Source: Chara braunii (lineage: Eukaryota; Streptophyta; Charophyceae; Charales; Characeae). From it: 59,003 bases of DNA. Positions 20,577 to 31,097 of this stretch are shown one piece after another. The first letter of the stretch is position 1. Each line of letters starts with the position of its first letter. Position numbers and translations under genes: made by a program. The stretch lies in assembly GCA_003427395.1 (NCBI GenBank), contig BFEA01000473.1:55143-114145 (forward strand). The letters run 5' to 3'. A model generated the notes under the pieces. The model was not told where the DNA came from. It did no database searches and saw only the letters and a program-made list of their open reading frames with translations.

Positions 20577-22634
20577 CTAGTGAAGGTTCCTAATTTTTTC
20601 AAAAGTTCCTTTTATTGCTCTATGTCCTCCGACGATGCCATCGTGAATTTCCGCTATTATCTCCCGACGCTCTTCCTCATTACAGACCACTCTCATTGGC
20701 ATTCCGTTTTTAGGTGGTCTTTTAAAGAGGTGCCCCGCCTTGAGGCAATACCGTTGAGCTTCCTTCCTAAGCTTGTCATCTAATTCGATTTCCCCTATAA
20801 GATAACGACTTATCTTATGATACTTGCCAATGTATAGATTCTCAAGAAACAGAGAAGTTCCTCCTGGAGTAGGCTCTATTTTTAAGGAGCTGATGTCCAT
20901 TTGTAAAAATTTGTCAATACCACTAGGCGACCCTAGGTCTCCCTCTTCTTGTGGAATTCGCGAGAGACCATCAGCAACTGAGTTCTTAACTCCGGATATT
21001 CGCTCGACTACGTAGTCAAACATCCTTATATGCATGAGCCATCTGGTGACCGTTGGATCTATTAATGAGAAGTCTTTTTGTAAGACAGCTGCCACCGCCG
21101 TCGGATCGACCCGCAGTACGAACCTTCGCTCGTAAATATAATGTCGAAAAATATTTAAACAATGTAACACTCCTATAACTTCTTTCTTAAATTGTGAGTA
21201 GTTCCTTTCGGTGGCGTTTAAGGTTTTACTCTCGAATATGAGAGGCCTCTCATTGCCGGCCTGATCCTTTTGAGCCAAGACTCCACCTACAGAGGCAGGT
21301 CCCGCATCTGTACATACGACGAATGACCGATTTTCCTCGTTTTCGAAGTAAGGTACTCCAAGGACTTCACCTCCTTCCTTAAACTCATTTTTTAACATTC
21401 TTACTGTATCCTCTCGTTCACTCGTCCATTGCCATTCTACTCCCTTGCGCAAGAGCTTTCGTAGGGGTTCGCCCTTTGCAGCATAGCCTTTTATGAAATT
21501 CCTCCAGAATTCGACCACTCCTAGAAACTGGCGTATGTTAGTAATATGTCTGAGGGGAGTTGGTCATTTCATAAGTTTTTCTAACTTTGCCGGATCTGGG
21601 CGTCTGCCATCCTTGTCGCAAATATAACCTAATAACTTTATAGAGGATACTGCCCATCTGCTTTTTGCTCCACTGACCGTAAGGTTTGCATCCTCTAACT
21701 TCACTAGTACTTTCTTGATATCCTCTGCATGAGTGGCTACGAACTTCCTCACTCCAGGTCTCACTTCTGTCTCATCCTTCTCGTATGGTCCTTTGATCGG
21801 GAAGTCATCCAGAAAAACCTCTACCAGACTTGGTATGAATTCCCCTAGAATGGCGACCATCGCTCTCCGAAAGACTGCGACACCGTTAGTCCACCCCATC
21901 GGCACCACCATCATTTGAACTAAGCCTAACAGTGTATGCATCGCAGTTAGATGTCGGTCTCCGTAGTCTAGCGGTATCTCATCATATCCCGAAAAAAGGT
22001 CGCAGACTGATTAAATTGAACGTCCTGCTAAGCCTTCAGATAGGAAATCCGCGTTTGGGATGGACCCAACGCCCCTCACTGTGACCTTATTTGTCTTCTG
22101 CAAGTCCTGTATCCATCGTAATTTCCCTTTTGATTTCCTTATGAAGAACCACCGATTGGCGTAGGCGCTCTCATAGGGTTCCGCTACGAATGTCCTTATC
22201 TTCTCCTTCAGGAAGTCTACTATCATCTCCTTTTCCTTTTGCGCACACTTTCATCCCGCAGCGTTCCATGGAGTGTGAGGGACCGTATAGATTCTCGCAG
22301 GTTTAACATATCGTGGATCTATTCGCCCTCTTTCTGCGTCACAAAAGGCTACTGCCTTGTTGCATGCTCTTAATGTTTCTATTATGAGTTCTCTCTCTTT
22401 TTCCGTTATGTTTCCATCGCCTATATCCATTTCCTTTAACCTATCCTCAGTGATTCTCTGCCCTTCAGTGACCTTTTGTTCTCGGATCATCTGAGTAATT
22501 TCTTCTTCAGTGATCTCTATTTTCCCGGTCCTATCACGGCTGACCGCGGTTCGCTTGACTTTTTGGGCTACAGTTTTGTATCTCTTTCCCCCGCCATGTG
22601 GGGGAATTCCTCCAAAAAAGAAAGGTTTATACAT
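20577..22634 (-). pseudogene. pol: Reverse transcriptase-RNase H of element 3 (in-frame stops)
   Basis: A single minus-strand frame runs over 680 codons, interrupted by three stops: TGA near 22251, TAA near 22011 and TGA near 21564. Motifs in order: AFCDAERGRIDPRYVKPARI before RT; KSKGKLRWIQDLQKTNKVTV; DLFSGYDEIPLDYGDRHLTA (just after the TAA); VVPMGWTNGVAVFRRAM; and the catalytic box in EVFLDDFPIKGP (FLDD). LGYICDKDGRRPDPAKLEKL is the thumb; the connection IRQFLGVVEFWRNFIKGYA follows the second TGA. RNase H shows FVVCTDAGPASVGGVLAQKD, NYSQFKKEVIGVLHCL and NSVADGLSRIPQE. Because both sides of each stop stay in frame, the stops are best read as point mutations (for example TGG to TGA at KLMK[stop]PTPLRHI). 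Confidence 0.88.
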
Positions 22635-23198
22635 CCACCAAATTCCTCGTCGTCAGCCTCTTTCTCATAGACTGTTCCGTCCACCACATACTTAGTTTCT
22701 AGGTCCTCAACGTCAATTTTTTTTCCTCTCACTTTATGCGGTCCTAGTGTAAGGTCTTCAGATATCATTTGGCAACTTCTCGTGTTCAGTCGTCCTCTAT
22801 TTTGCAATGAAATCTTATGACGGTTGTCAAATTCGTTGACGGTCTTCAAGGTAAGCCTGCTACCTTGAGGTCCGTCTATGGTAACCGTCTGGCGTCCGTC
22901 CCGCTTGTTTTCAGTTGTGGCGTTGACCCTTGTTAGCCATGTCCTTCCAAGGATTATTTCTGACGAACAATGCTCAACTGTAAAAACTGGTACAGTGACC
23001 TCAACTCCCGCGACTACAATCTTGGCTTTGTGGCATTACCCCAAGCGCGGGTTGCTTGAGTTTGTTAGCGGATATCATGGTCATAGCTACGCTCCTGCCT
23101 CCCTCTAAGCCGAGGTTTCTGGCCACCTTGTGCTCACAAACGGTGGATTCGGATCCGTCGTCGACTTCAGCCTCCATCCCTATACCATTGACGGTCAC
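22635..23198 (-). pseudogene. Aspartic protease region of element 3 (degenerate)
   Basis: The retropepsin-like core sits in 23001-23198: GIGMEAEVDDGSESTVCEHK. The active-site loop reads DDGSE where D[S/T]G is expected. A second fragment (22568-22849, another frame) reads NRHKISLQNRGRLNTRSCQM and then a Glu/Asp-rich linker that overlaps the start of the RT frame. At least one frameshift separates the two. The position between the gag zinc knuckle and RT is the normal protease position. Confidence 0.6.
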
Positions 23199-25748
23199 GT
23201 TGAGCTTTCCACTGGCAAGGACGTAAAAGTAGTTGCTTCCGCCTTCATTGGTTTGTAGTCGTTCGTCTTCTCATTTTGTGCTGCTAGGACTGAGGTTTTC
23301 ACCTCCTCCTTCTGTTGTCCCCGGGTTGTCTCTGGTAGTGGTACTTTAGTTTTCTTCATCATACATATTAATTTATTCCTTGTCGGGCCACAGCCTGCTA
23401 TGAATTCCTTGAGAGTAATAGGGATTGGCATATCCATGACCCTTCTCAAGGGTTCCCGTAAATCGACTTCGTCTAACGAGTTTTTTAGGTGAAACTTCTT
23501 GGCCGCTCTTTTCCTAGGGGATTGTTGTGACTTAGGCGATTCAATTTGGTCATCCGTCATAGGTTGATCCTGATCCTCTTTCTTCGTCTCGCTTGACTCG
23601 TCGACCTTGCCGATGCCTTGGGTACGTACGTGAACTTCTCCGTTATTTACTGTCTCTTCAAACTTAATGGATGAAATTCTTATACCTGGACTTTCTGGTG
23701 GTTCGTCGAAATCATCCTCGAAGGTTACCCGGGAGATCTTGGCTGGTAATTGATCCTGGGATTGCTTCCCCTTTGCTTCATTCATCCTCCTCCTTCGGAT
23801 GTCCACATTAATCTTCATCGAGGGTAGGAAGGGTACCGGTTTGCCTTCATTAGCCCACATGACGTACTTTCGATCGTCGAGTTCAATGATCCCTTCTTTT
23901 AGTGCATCTAACATCGCTTGGCAATCTCTTTTGCGGTGGTCTTCGTCTCCACAGTACATACAAGCCTTATCATTCCACGTTCGTTTTGGGCTAGGGTCGG
24001 TTTTCTCGCGCGTGGTCCGGACCAGGGTTTCCTCCTTTCTCTGGTTATTACTTCGCAGTCTCTCTACTGCCGCCTTTAGTACTTCTATCTGTTTTGTCAT
24101 CTCCTCTTCTCGTCTGTCTGGTCTTTTTCCTTATATTTCATCTTTTGGCTTCCACCTGTTATCCTTTGTATTTGACCACTTGGAGGTTCCCCATTCCGCA
24201 TCGTTTCTTTTCCAGTCGCTCCTGTTTCCTTTCCTCCATTCGCTCTCGCTTTTGGCTGTGTCCCCTCTTCTAGGTGAGCTCGCGTAGGTGTCCCTGCCTT
24301 CGGTTTTGGGTCTCCTATCCTCGAATTGTGATTTTCCTCCCCCTTTTTCTGTAGTTACTCCTTTTCCTAGGTTGTCAAGAACTCTCGCGAGGTGTGTTTT
24401 CGCGCTTTGGCCTTCGGTGTCATGGGCTAAAGCTTTGACTTGACTAAACGTCACCTTTGAGGGAAGATCCCTCACAATCTTTTCTCGCTTTTCTCGAGAC
24501 AAAAATCCTAGGAATATTTTACATCTTTCTATTCCGCCCATAAATCTGCCTTCTACTAGCGGGTTCGAAGCCTTCTCATATCTCCTTGGGAACGCCACTA
24601 GACTCTCGTCCTCCTGTTTTTTCATTTATTTGAGATCTTCTATTGAATAGGATGTTTCATCACATGCGAAGATTCTCGTAATCCTTTCCCTGAATATTAG
24701 CCAACGCCAACTGTCCTGAATGACTTCTCTCACTTCGCGATCTATCTTGGGGGTTGTGTGGTGGAGTAGATTTATAATCATTTCCTGATCGCTCCATTCC
24801 GCTCTCATCCCCAGTACCTCCCAATCGTCTAAGAATTCTGAAACATTATTCTCTGTGAAGATTGTTTGGATTCCGGATAGTGCCGGTAATTGGAAGGCTT
24901 GGGTTCCTAGGAAGGGGGATACGTAAGAGTCTGGTGCATACGCCATTCTGTAAGGGTGGCTCGTGGTTTCTCTGTATGGTTCCCTTCTATCGGGATCTGA
25001 GAATCGGGCTACTCTATTCCTGCTTAAATCGTCTTTCCTCCACCCTTCACTCTTGGAAGTACGCTCCTCGAGTTCTGTGGCTGTTGTTTCTAACTCTTTT
25101 AGGGCCTTCCTTAATTTTTCGGCGTCCTTTGTGGCATCCGTTGTCATTTTTCTAACTGGGGTACTCATCCTTGATTCTTGTGTTTTGACTTCACCCCCTA
25201 TCGAAGATAGATAGACTCCTTCCGCATCCATATTTTTTCCTTACTCTTCCACAAGTTGATCCAAGGCGACTTTAACCCTTTCCGTCGATTCTTCTAGTAG
25301 CTCTTGCAGTGTATTGAAGTCCTCATTTTTTCCTTCAGTTTTCACGACTAAGGCGGTAGCTAAAGCGGTTTGCAGGTAGCGTGAGTTTGCCTCCAATGTA
25401 TTTAAAGATATCCCGTCGACTACTACGTTCGAGAGTTCTCCTAGAGCTCGAGCGTCCTGTCTCAACTTTTCTATGGATGTAGCTATCGTCTCTCTCCAGG
25501 TGCGTGGAATTGTTTGTCCACTAGAGTTGACAGTGAGGATTTGTATTCTTACTAAAAAGAGTTCTCCCGCAGCTTTCCAGACGACACACTTCCTGGCTTC
25601 TATTACTGCTTTTGTGGCGCACTCGGTTTCCTCTTCTTGGCTTAGTTGCTCATTATGTACTGCTTCCACTAGGACTCGTAATCAAGACCCTTCTCTTTCT
25701 GCTTTGCGCGAAAGACTAAACTTTTGCCTTCTAGGTTCGACATTAGTC
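23195..25748 (-). pseudogene. gag: gag of element 3 (split by stops and one frameshift)
   Basis: Four open segments (25669-25241, 25231-24626, 24625-24131, 24100-23195) lie in the same minus-strand frame, separated only by TAA codons (25241-25243, 24626-24628, 24131-24133). The capsid region reads FTENNVSEFLDDWEVLGMRA ... WSDQEMIINLLHHTTPKIDR and continues after the second TAA as KKQEDESLVAFPRRYEKASN. The nucleocapsid has an intact zinc knuckle CMYCGDEDHRKRDC (CX2CX4HX4C), followed by a charged tail. A likely start ATG (25746) overlaps the stop of the upstream frame (TAATG), with a frameshift and stop near 25680. The identical-frame layout favours a single ancestral Gag with point-mutated stops, rather than four proteins. 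Confidence 0.8.
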
Positions 25749-26527
25749 ATCCCTTTGTTTGTTAGATTCTTCTCGGTCTTGCTTTAGGAATCTAGCAATG
25801 AAATCATTTCGCCATCCTATAATGTTCTCCCTTTCCTGTCTATAGATTGCAACTAGACGTTCCACGCTTTTTTCCAGTCTATCTAAACCGGCTTCGTCCG
25901 TAGAGCCACACCACTCTTGGTATTTCGCTAGCAACTCTTCCACCTTCCTCACAATAAGGTCTAAGTATTACTTCTAGGATGGCATCAATTTTTGCATCTC
26001 TTCCTCTTACACGCGGGTTCGTGCTTCGCGGATTGTCTCGTCTTTCTCTATCTCGTCCCTCGGTCCATATCATCACACTGTAGGCTATGCGATTCTCTGT
26101 TCTAACTTGTGTCAGTGCCCTTGGTCTTTCGCGCTCTATAGCTTCTTGTGCCAATTGTCGGCAACCTAGTGTTTCTAACGCTTTAGTGGTTCAAATCCGA
26201 ATAATTAAAGTTATAGTCCCCGCGAAGGATACCCGATTCACTTCCTCTTCATCAGTCACCGCTCCTGGCATTTCTGCTTGCTGCTTTTCAATCTTAAGAG
26301 TTTCACTAACGATTGATTTCTTCATTTACAGTCTAATTCTTCACTGCCCTCAAGACCCCCATCAACCAGCCTCTGTCATCTCTTATCTTATGCTCACCCT
26401 CCACTCCGAAAAGTCTTGTATCAAGGTACAATTCCCCTTCTTCGTCGTTTAGGCAAGCGGCTCCTCTCCTGATTTCCACTCTCTGAGTTCTTGGACATGT
26501 TACCCTTCTACAGATTGACGTTCCCAT
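25743..26527 (-). pseudogene. Unknown ORF remnants upstream of gag, element 3
   Basis: Three open pieces in three frames (26527-26333, 26154-25879, 25952-25743) appear to be parts of one decayed reading frame. Peptides include TLGCRQLAQEAIERERPRAL, RTENRIAYSVMIWTEGRDRE and a helical stretch KVEELLAKYQEWCGSTDEAG. No family recognised. The last piece ends in a TAATG overlap with the presumed gag start. The first piece ends RGWLMGVLRAVKN, loosely like the C-terminal motif of the upstream repeated units. Confidence 0.45.
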
Positions 26528-27115
26528 TGTGCATAAGTCCTCGTGAGTCCATGACCGTAGAAGTCGGAGTAGATCAGCTCACATCCTCCTATCGCGATTT
26601 TGAGCCAGTATGCTTTGAACTACATTATCGTTGCCCGACCCACGAAGACCGCCTTTGGCCATTCGTACACCAATGATTCAGCAATCACTCCTGTAGCTGG
26701 TAGTATTCCTGTTGCACCCTCTTAACCTTCCATGTGAGGTTTATCACGACCGACCAATTGTTTTCAGAGAACATGAGTCCTTCGACAGGTGGTGATGGTA
26801 TCCAAATGAAGGACCTAACGTAAGTACTCCAAGAGAAATTCTTCCTTTTTGTTGAAGTCTTCTTTTTTCGTCATGTACTGGATTCGATGCCCTTTGCCAA
26901 CACGGACCTTTTTCGTCTTCTACAAATCTATGGTGTGGTACGTATATTCCAACATCATACTCATCGAGGTCAGTGAAGTAGCAGGTAAGGACATACGTAC
27001 CATCCAGTTTCCACCCTTGACTGTTTAAGCTTTTATACCTGACGATTTCATAGGGGACTACAACTCTCTTAGATATACTGTTAAGGCACCATGCGACGAC
27101 TCATCTGTGCTTTAA
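26528..27115 (-). pseudogene. Repeated-domain unit 4 (degenerate), element 3
   Basis: Not open throughout, but a minus-strand frame across about 27060-26850 reads VVVPYEIVRYKSLNSQGW, then GTYVLTCYFTDLDEYDVGIY, then VEDEKGPCWQRASNPVHDEK. This matches the pattern of units 1-3: PY(E/V/K)(I/V), then a hydrophobic strand ending in YV.x.V.F, then (Y/C)D(V/I)xxY. The remainder toward 26530 is decayed. Function unknown. Confidence 0.5.
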
Positions 27116-27595
27116 TCAGGATCTCCAGTTTCTGAGTACGAACTCTACTATCACCTCGTCCTTCTCATCCTTCAATGCTTCCATAGGGACCGGAGGTTTA
27201 GGTATACGTTCATAGGTTACTATCCTTGTACTCCATATGACTGGTTTACCTTCCGAAAGCAACCTGTCCCTTTCATCTTCCACTGTCTTTTTTGCCCTCT
27301 CCCAACATCGACCGTAGATTCGGTCAACGTCCCTTTCTATTGGTAGGCAAATTCGTACGTCACATACGTCCGTTCCCAGGAAGCGTACGCTAATGACATA
27401 AAGGCGTATTTGTTCCCATCCGCTATCAACTGTCTCGTATGTGTCGACCTCGTAAGGAATCGACGCTCTTCTCCCTAATCGACTAAGTGCTGCACATAGC
27501 GTTTTTACTTTCTCCTTCGCTGACTTGTTACCGAATAGGAACCTTTCTCTCCTTACTTCTAATTCTTCAGCCGAGATCCCTTTCCCTTTTCTCAT
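27116..27595 (-). CDS. Repeated-domain unit 3, unknown function, element 3
   Basis: 159 codons. Core: ASIPYEVDTYETVDSGWEQI, RLYVISVRFLGTDVCDVRIC, then a Trp/Arg helix (GRCWERAKKTVEDERDRLLS) and a Pro-rich end (RIPKPPVPMEALKDEKDE) closing with VEFVLRNWRS. The same order of motifs is seen in the neighbouring units, so this is one copy of a tandemly repeated domain. It is in frame with unit 2, separated only by TAA CTG ATG, so it may once have been part of one longer protein. No known family recognised; no signal peptide or membrane segment evident. Confidence 0.6.
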   Translation of the reverse strand: MRKGKGISAEELEVRRERFLFGNKSAKEKVKTLCAALSRLGRRASIPYEVDTYETVDSGWEQIRLYVISVRFLGTDVCDVRICLPIERDVDRIYGRCWERAKKTVEDERDRLLSEGKPVIWSTRIVTYERIPKPPVPMEALKDEKDEVIVEFVLRNWRS

Positions 27596-27598
27596 CAG

Positions 27599-28075
27599 TT
27601 AGTTCTTCCAGGATCTCGCTCTAAGTACCATGTTAATTATAGGTTCCCAGTTACTACCGTCAACGTAGTTGTTTGGCACCGGAGGTGTAGGGAAGTCGTC
27701 GTACTCCCTGACCTTGGGCCCATGCTCCCACTCAATTACCTTCTTTTCTAATTTCTTCCTGTATTCCCAGACTATACTTTCAGCCCAGTGCCGACAACCC
27801 CAAAGTGCATACGTTAGTTCCCTTTCCTTCTTGCTGTAGAACCCAATATCGTACTTTCTCGTTTCCTCAAACCTAACTACTAGTATATAGACCTTCTCTC
27901 TTAGCTCGACGTTCACTAAAGCAGTGTAGTATTCGATGACGTAGGGAAAGACTCCCCCTTTTGTAAAGGACGTCCAATTGCTCAACAGAACCTCTAGATT
28001 TGGTTCGTAAAATTTAGGTAATCCCCAGGTGACCCCTATTTCCCAGTTAATCTTGTCAGTTACATACTCAACCAT
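27599..28075 (-). CDS. Repeated-domain unit 2, unknown function, element 3
   Basis: 158 codons. It begins with an extra N-terminal stretch (EVLLSNWTSFTKGG), then the shared core: VFPYVIEYYTALVNVELREK, VYILVVRFEETRKYDIGFYS, a Trp-containing helix (ALWGCRHWAESIVWEYRKKL) and the C-terminal motif FPTPPVPNNYVDGSNWEPII. It ends NMVLRARSWKN. Best-preserved copy of the array. The ATG lies eight bases past the TAG that ends unit 1, in a different frame. Its role is unknown; the position between 5' LTR and gag recalls the extra ORF1 of Ogre-type elements, but no sequence kinship was established. Confidence 0.62.
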   Translation of the reverse strand: MVEYVTDKINWEIGVTWGLPKFYEPNLEVLLSNWTSFTKGGVFPYVIEYYTALVNVELREKVYILVVRFEETRKYDIGFYSKKERELTYALWGCRHWAESIVWEYRKKLEKKVIEWEHGPKVREYDDFPTPPVPNNYVDGSNWEPIINMVLRARSWKN

Positions 28076-28082
28076 TCTTCCT

Positions 28083-28500
28083 CTAGTGCCCGGTCACTCT
28101 TTCCTCTCTCCATCCTGCTGGTTCCAACTCCTTGAGTACCATGTTAATTAAAGGTTCCCAATCCCTACCATCAACAAAACTTTCCGGTAGACAAGGCTCT
28201 AGGACCCCATAAAATAGGATTGGTGATGAGTTACTAATCACTTTCTCCCCTTTCTTCTCTAGTTCCTTCTTTTCCTGTCCGACTATGTCTTTAATCCAAT
28301 TTCTAAGAGACTCTCGATCAGTCCCCCTCTCTCTCAATAGAGGTATGTAGGGCCGGATGTCGTACTCCCCTGTGTCAAGGTGTTTTACCACGAGGACATA
28401 GGCTTTCCCAGGGGCATGGCGTTCTTCCAGAGATATACAACTTTCTATTTTGTAAGGGAAAGCCCCCCCAATAGTAAATTGGAACTAAGGCGTCTAGGGC
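28083..28500 (-). pseudogene. Repeated-domain unit 1 (partly decayed), element 3
   Basis: Open from 28391; the frame can be traced upstream to about 28470, where GAFPYKIESCISLEERHAPG and KAYVLVVKHLDTGEYDIRPY supply the conserved core. Then a helix (ESLRNWIKDIVGQEKKELEK) and the C-terminal motif EPCLPESFVDGRDWEPLINM close the unit. The final motif is nearly the same as in unit 2 (VDGSNWEPIINM), the clearest proof of duplication. The region above 28470 is not open. Confidence 0.58.
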
Positions 28501-28603
28501 TGCTGTAATCCTAGGGCAGTAACCTGACATTCTTCATTACCTAACTCCTTATCGTTACCCGTTTGTGGCTTCCTCCCCATAGGCAGTTCTCATTGCGGCC
28601 ACT

Positions 28604-29514
28604 CTAGGCCCCTAACCTCGGCCACTGTGCCTCCCACATCTCTTCCTCGTCGGCGAACAACTCTTCTTCAACCCAATCGTCTTCTGGTGGCTCTTCCTCG
28701 TCCTCGAAAGCCCTAGTACCTTGGTAGTAAGCCCTTAACTCAAAGAAACCTATAAGGGACTTTTCCCTAACAGAAGGATCGAACCCTTGTTCGTCAAACA
28801 ACTCTGCTAATCCACTAACTCCAAGGCTTCGTTCCCAAACCTAGGCCCCTCCTTCCACAAAGCGTAATAAGCGTGGTGCTCGTCACTGGACCGTAAGAGG
28901 GTTTGAATCTCCTGAAAGTCTAAATGTATCTGAATTAGCCTGTCAAACCCTCCTAGGAATGCCTCTAAGACAAACAAGGGGATGGGAAGCCTTATCGCTT
29001 CTTCCGAGTGTGACAGAAATCCCTCCTTAGCGACGCGGAGTGAGACTTGTATGGATCTAAATTTTCTATCCACCTGACGTTGTCGTTCCTGGTGTCTCTC
29101 AACCTCCCCGCGCAGCACTTCCACCGCCGGTGCCTCGTCCTCCCACGTATGGTGATCGAGACTCGGTATTATCCCTAGGTGCTGGTCGCGTTGGCCTTGC
29201 TCTACCGCTCTTCGTACAACGTCTGCGAGTATTGTAGCCTGATAGTAAAGGAAGTCGTTCACTAACAACTCTACCGAAGTCGGAACGACCCTCCCTCTAC
29301 TATCGCGGTCGAATCCAGTACGAGACACTACCAACAGCCAAACCCCCGGACTCAATAATATCGACCTCCAGGTCCCGTCTGTTCCCCCTCTGTTGGGTAT
29401 CAGAGTCAATCTGCCTGGTAACGTGATCTCTACCCAGTCTTCACCTATAAATTCAGGCTCTTCGTATGTGAACTGCCTCAACCCCACCGGGTGCTCTATC
29501 TCATTGCGAGGCAT
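28604..29514 (-). pseudogene. Unknown ORF C of element 3 (one frameshift)
   Basis: An ATG at 29514 directly follows a TAG (TAGATG). 235 codons run to 28807; after a frameshift near 28805-28815 the sequence continues (LFDEQGFDPSVREKSLIGFF) to 28604, ending in an acidic tail (DEEEPPEDDWVEEELFADEE). Segments include EFIGEDWVEITLPGRLTLIP and LLSPGVWLLVVSRTGFDRDS, then a helical middle with VEVLRGEVERHQERQRQVDR. No known domain recognised. About 300 residues if the frameshift is ignored. Confidence 0.5.
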
Positions 29515-29517
29515 CTA

Positions 29518-29894
29518 GACCTCCTCAGAAGTCCCGTCCAAAATCCTGGCCCTTTCTATCTCCCCACTTGTCTCGGCTCTCCTTACTTCGTCTATGACTC
29601 TGAACACGATTCTGCGCAACTGTTTACGTGTGGGAATCGCTCTGTCTAGACAGTAAGTAACCAGGCTAGCTCGACAGCAACCGTCCTAAACTGTATTGCC
29701 CTCTGCACTACAGCGAGAAGCCTCCGATGTCTCTCCTCGTCGCCAAAGACTACTCCCGTGAGGAATCTAGGAACGGTCACTGCTCTCACGGACGTAGCTC
29801 TAGGGAGCTCCCAGTCGTACGCAAACCGTACCGTGTAGAAGGCTACTGAATCGGCTCCGCTCCTCTCAAAACTCACTAAACACTCTTGCACCAA
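29518..29894 (-). pseudogene. Unknown ORF B of element 3 (one frameshift)
   Basis: Open from about 29894 to 29646 (FYTVRFAYDWELPRATSVRA, FLTGVVFGDEERHRRLLAVV). A shift near 29660 gives a continuing frame (DRAIPTRKQLRRIVFRVIDE ... RAETSGEIERARILDGTSEE) ending at a TAG that touches the ATG of ORF C. About 125 residues in all. There is no ATG at its start, so it may be an internal part of a longer polyprotein. Confidence 0.42.
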
Positions 29895-30216
29895 ATCTTC
29901 GTGCTAATGACGTCGGGCATAAGAGAGTGTGACAACGAGGGGCAGTCTCTATCACTAGATACGTCCACTCCTCCTCTGACAGATACAATCTAACGTTCAC
30001 TTCCGCGCGAAGAGTTTCGCTAGCCCTGTCCCTTCTAACCCACACTCTAGGCTCCGCCTCAATTCTCACCCACAGGAAGACGCCTTCGCGTATTACTAGA
30101 CCTCGCTGCTCAGACGGTCTATACTTGCTTGATCCTTCCAACGGAAGACTGATGACATCACAGGGACCGTCCCGCTTGACTAGATGCATTTGTGACTCCG
30201 ATTCGATGTAGACCAT
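29866..30216 (-). CDS. Unknown ORF A, first coding sequence of element 3
   Basis: 116 codons starting with ATG at 30216, the first plausible start after the 5' LTR and leader. Segments: HLVKRDGPCDVISLPLEGSS, LVIREGVFLWVRIEAEPRVW, LRAEVNVRLYLSEEEWTYLV. It overlaps the ORF B frame by about 29 bases. No family recognised. The beta-rich look with Trp/Arg strands resembles the following ORFs but no clear repeat alignment was made. Confidence 0.45.
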   Translation of the reverse strand: MVYIESESQMHLVKRDGPCDVISLPLEGSSKYRPSEQRGLVIREGVFLWVRIEAEPRVWVRRDRASETLRAEVNVRLYLSEEEWTYLVIETAPRCHTLLCPTSLARRFGARVFSEF

Positions 30217-31080
30217 TCCTAATCAAAATAAAACAGTTCTCTCTCAGTATATCACTCCCTGTGCCACTCTCAGACTGTTGAGCTCACGGACCCTCACGAC
30301 AGGCCTCCTCTGATCACCCCTGTATCCCTTCAAGACGTCAACAAGCCTAGAAGAGAACCGCCCTCTGGCGTATCTCTCCCTACCCTCGTGTCAAGAAGGA
30401 GGTCGGATCAATGTGCCATCATCGCTGGCCTACCTTCCCTGTCGCGACCTGAGCACGAGCCGGCCAACTCATGTCCTCTAGGGTGGACCGAAGTCACTCG
30501 CGAATAGGGAGGCGGTGTCTCACTCGTGCATCCTTACTCCTATCCATGCCTCTACTCGGCCCACCTTAGGCATGGTCTCACATCCCAACTCGTGCTGTGA
30601 ATCAATCCCCCCTGCTATCCATCAGAATCGACTAGCCTGTCTAGTCCCTGCCCAACTCCTTGCAATCCGGGGCAATCTTCCCCTCCCCTTCAGTCCCTTC
30701 AAGTCATCCCCTGCTCACGATTCTCTCTTAGAATCAATATCTGGGTGGACTGACCAAAGGGTAGGGAAAATCAGAATAACATCTCTCGATCACAAGGAAA
30801 ACAACATGAATGAATTGCATGAAAGACGAGAGAAAAGCAGGAATCAGCAAGATCACAAGATGCAGAAATCACAATCTCACCAGAGGATATCGATCATGAG
30901 TCGATGGGGGTGTCGTCTGCCCGCTCGTGCTCGTACTGTCCAACGTCTCACCCGTGCACTCCGATCACTTGACCAGCTGACTAGCCTCCTCTCGTCTGTC
31001 CCGTTCCAGTCATATCCCTGTCCTGATCCTCTCTCATCCCCGCGGTTACAGGCGGACCGAAGTCCCGAGAGGCAGGCTTA
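30217..31080 (-). other. Untranslated leader of element 3
   Basis: About 860 bp between PBS and ORF A on the minus strand. A long + strand frame (30515-31342) crosses the PBS and LTR edge and has no protein-like features, so it is not called a gene. Confidence 0.6.
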
Positions 31081-31096
31081 CCCGGCAACGGCGCCA
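31081..31096 (-). other. Primer binding site of element 3 (tRNA-Asp type)
   Basis: Minus strand TGGCGCCGTTGCCGGG, one base inside the 5' LTR. This matches the tRNA-Asp PBS known from Athila/Calypso-type plant elements, and differs from the initiator-Met-like PBS of elements 1, 2 and 4. Confidence 0.85.
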
Positions 31097-31097
31097 C

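Noticed and set aside
25241-25243. Programmed stop readthrough in gag of element 3, based on TAA GGA AAA occurring twice (25241, 24131)
   Set aside because: Other in-frame stops in the same element (24626, 22011, 21564) lack the context, and RT itself is interrupted, so point-mutation decay is simpler.
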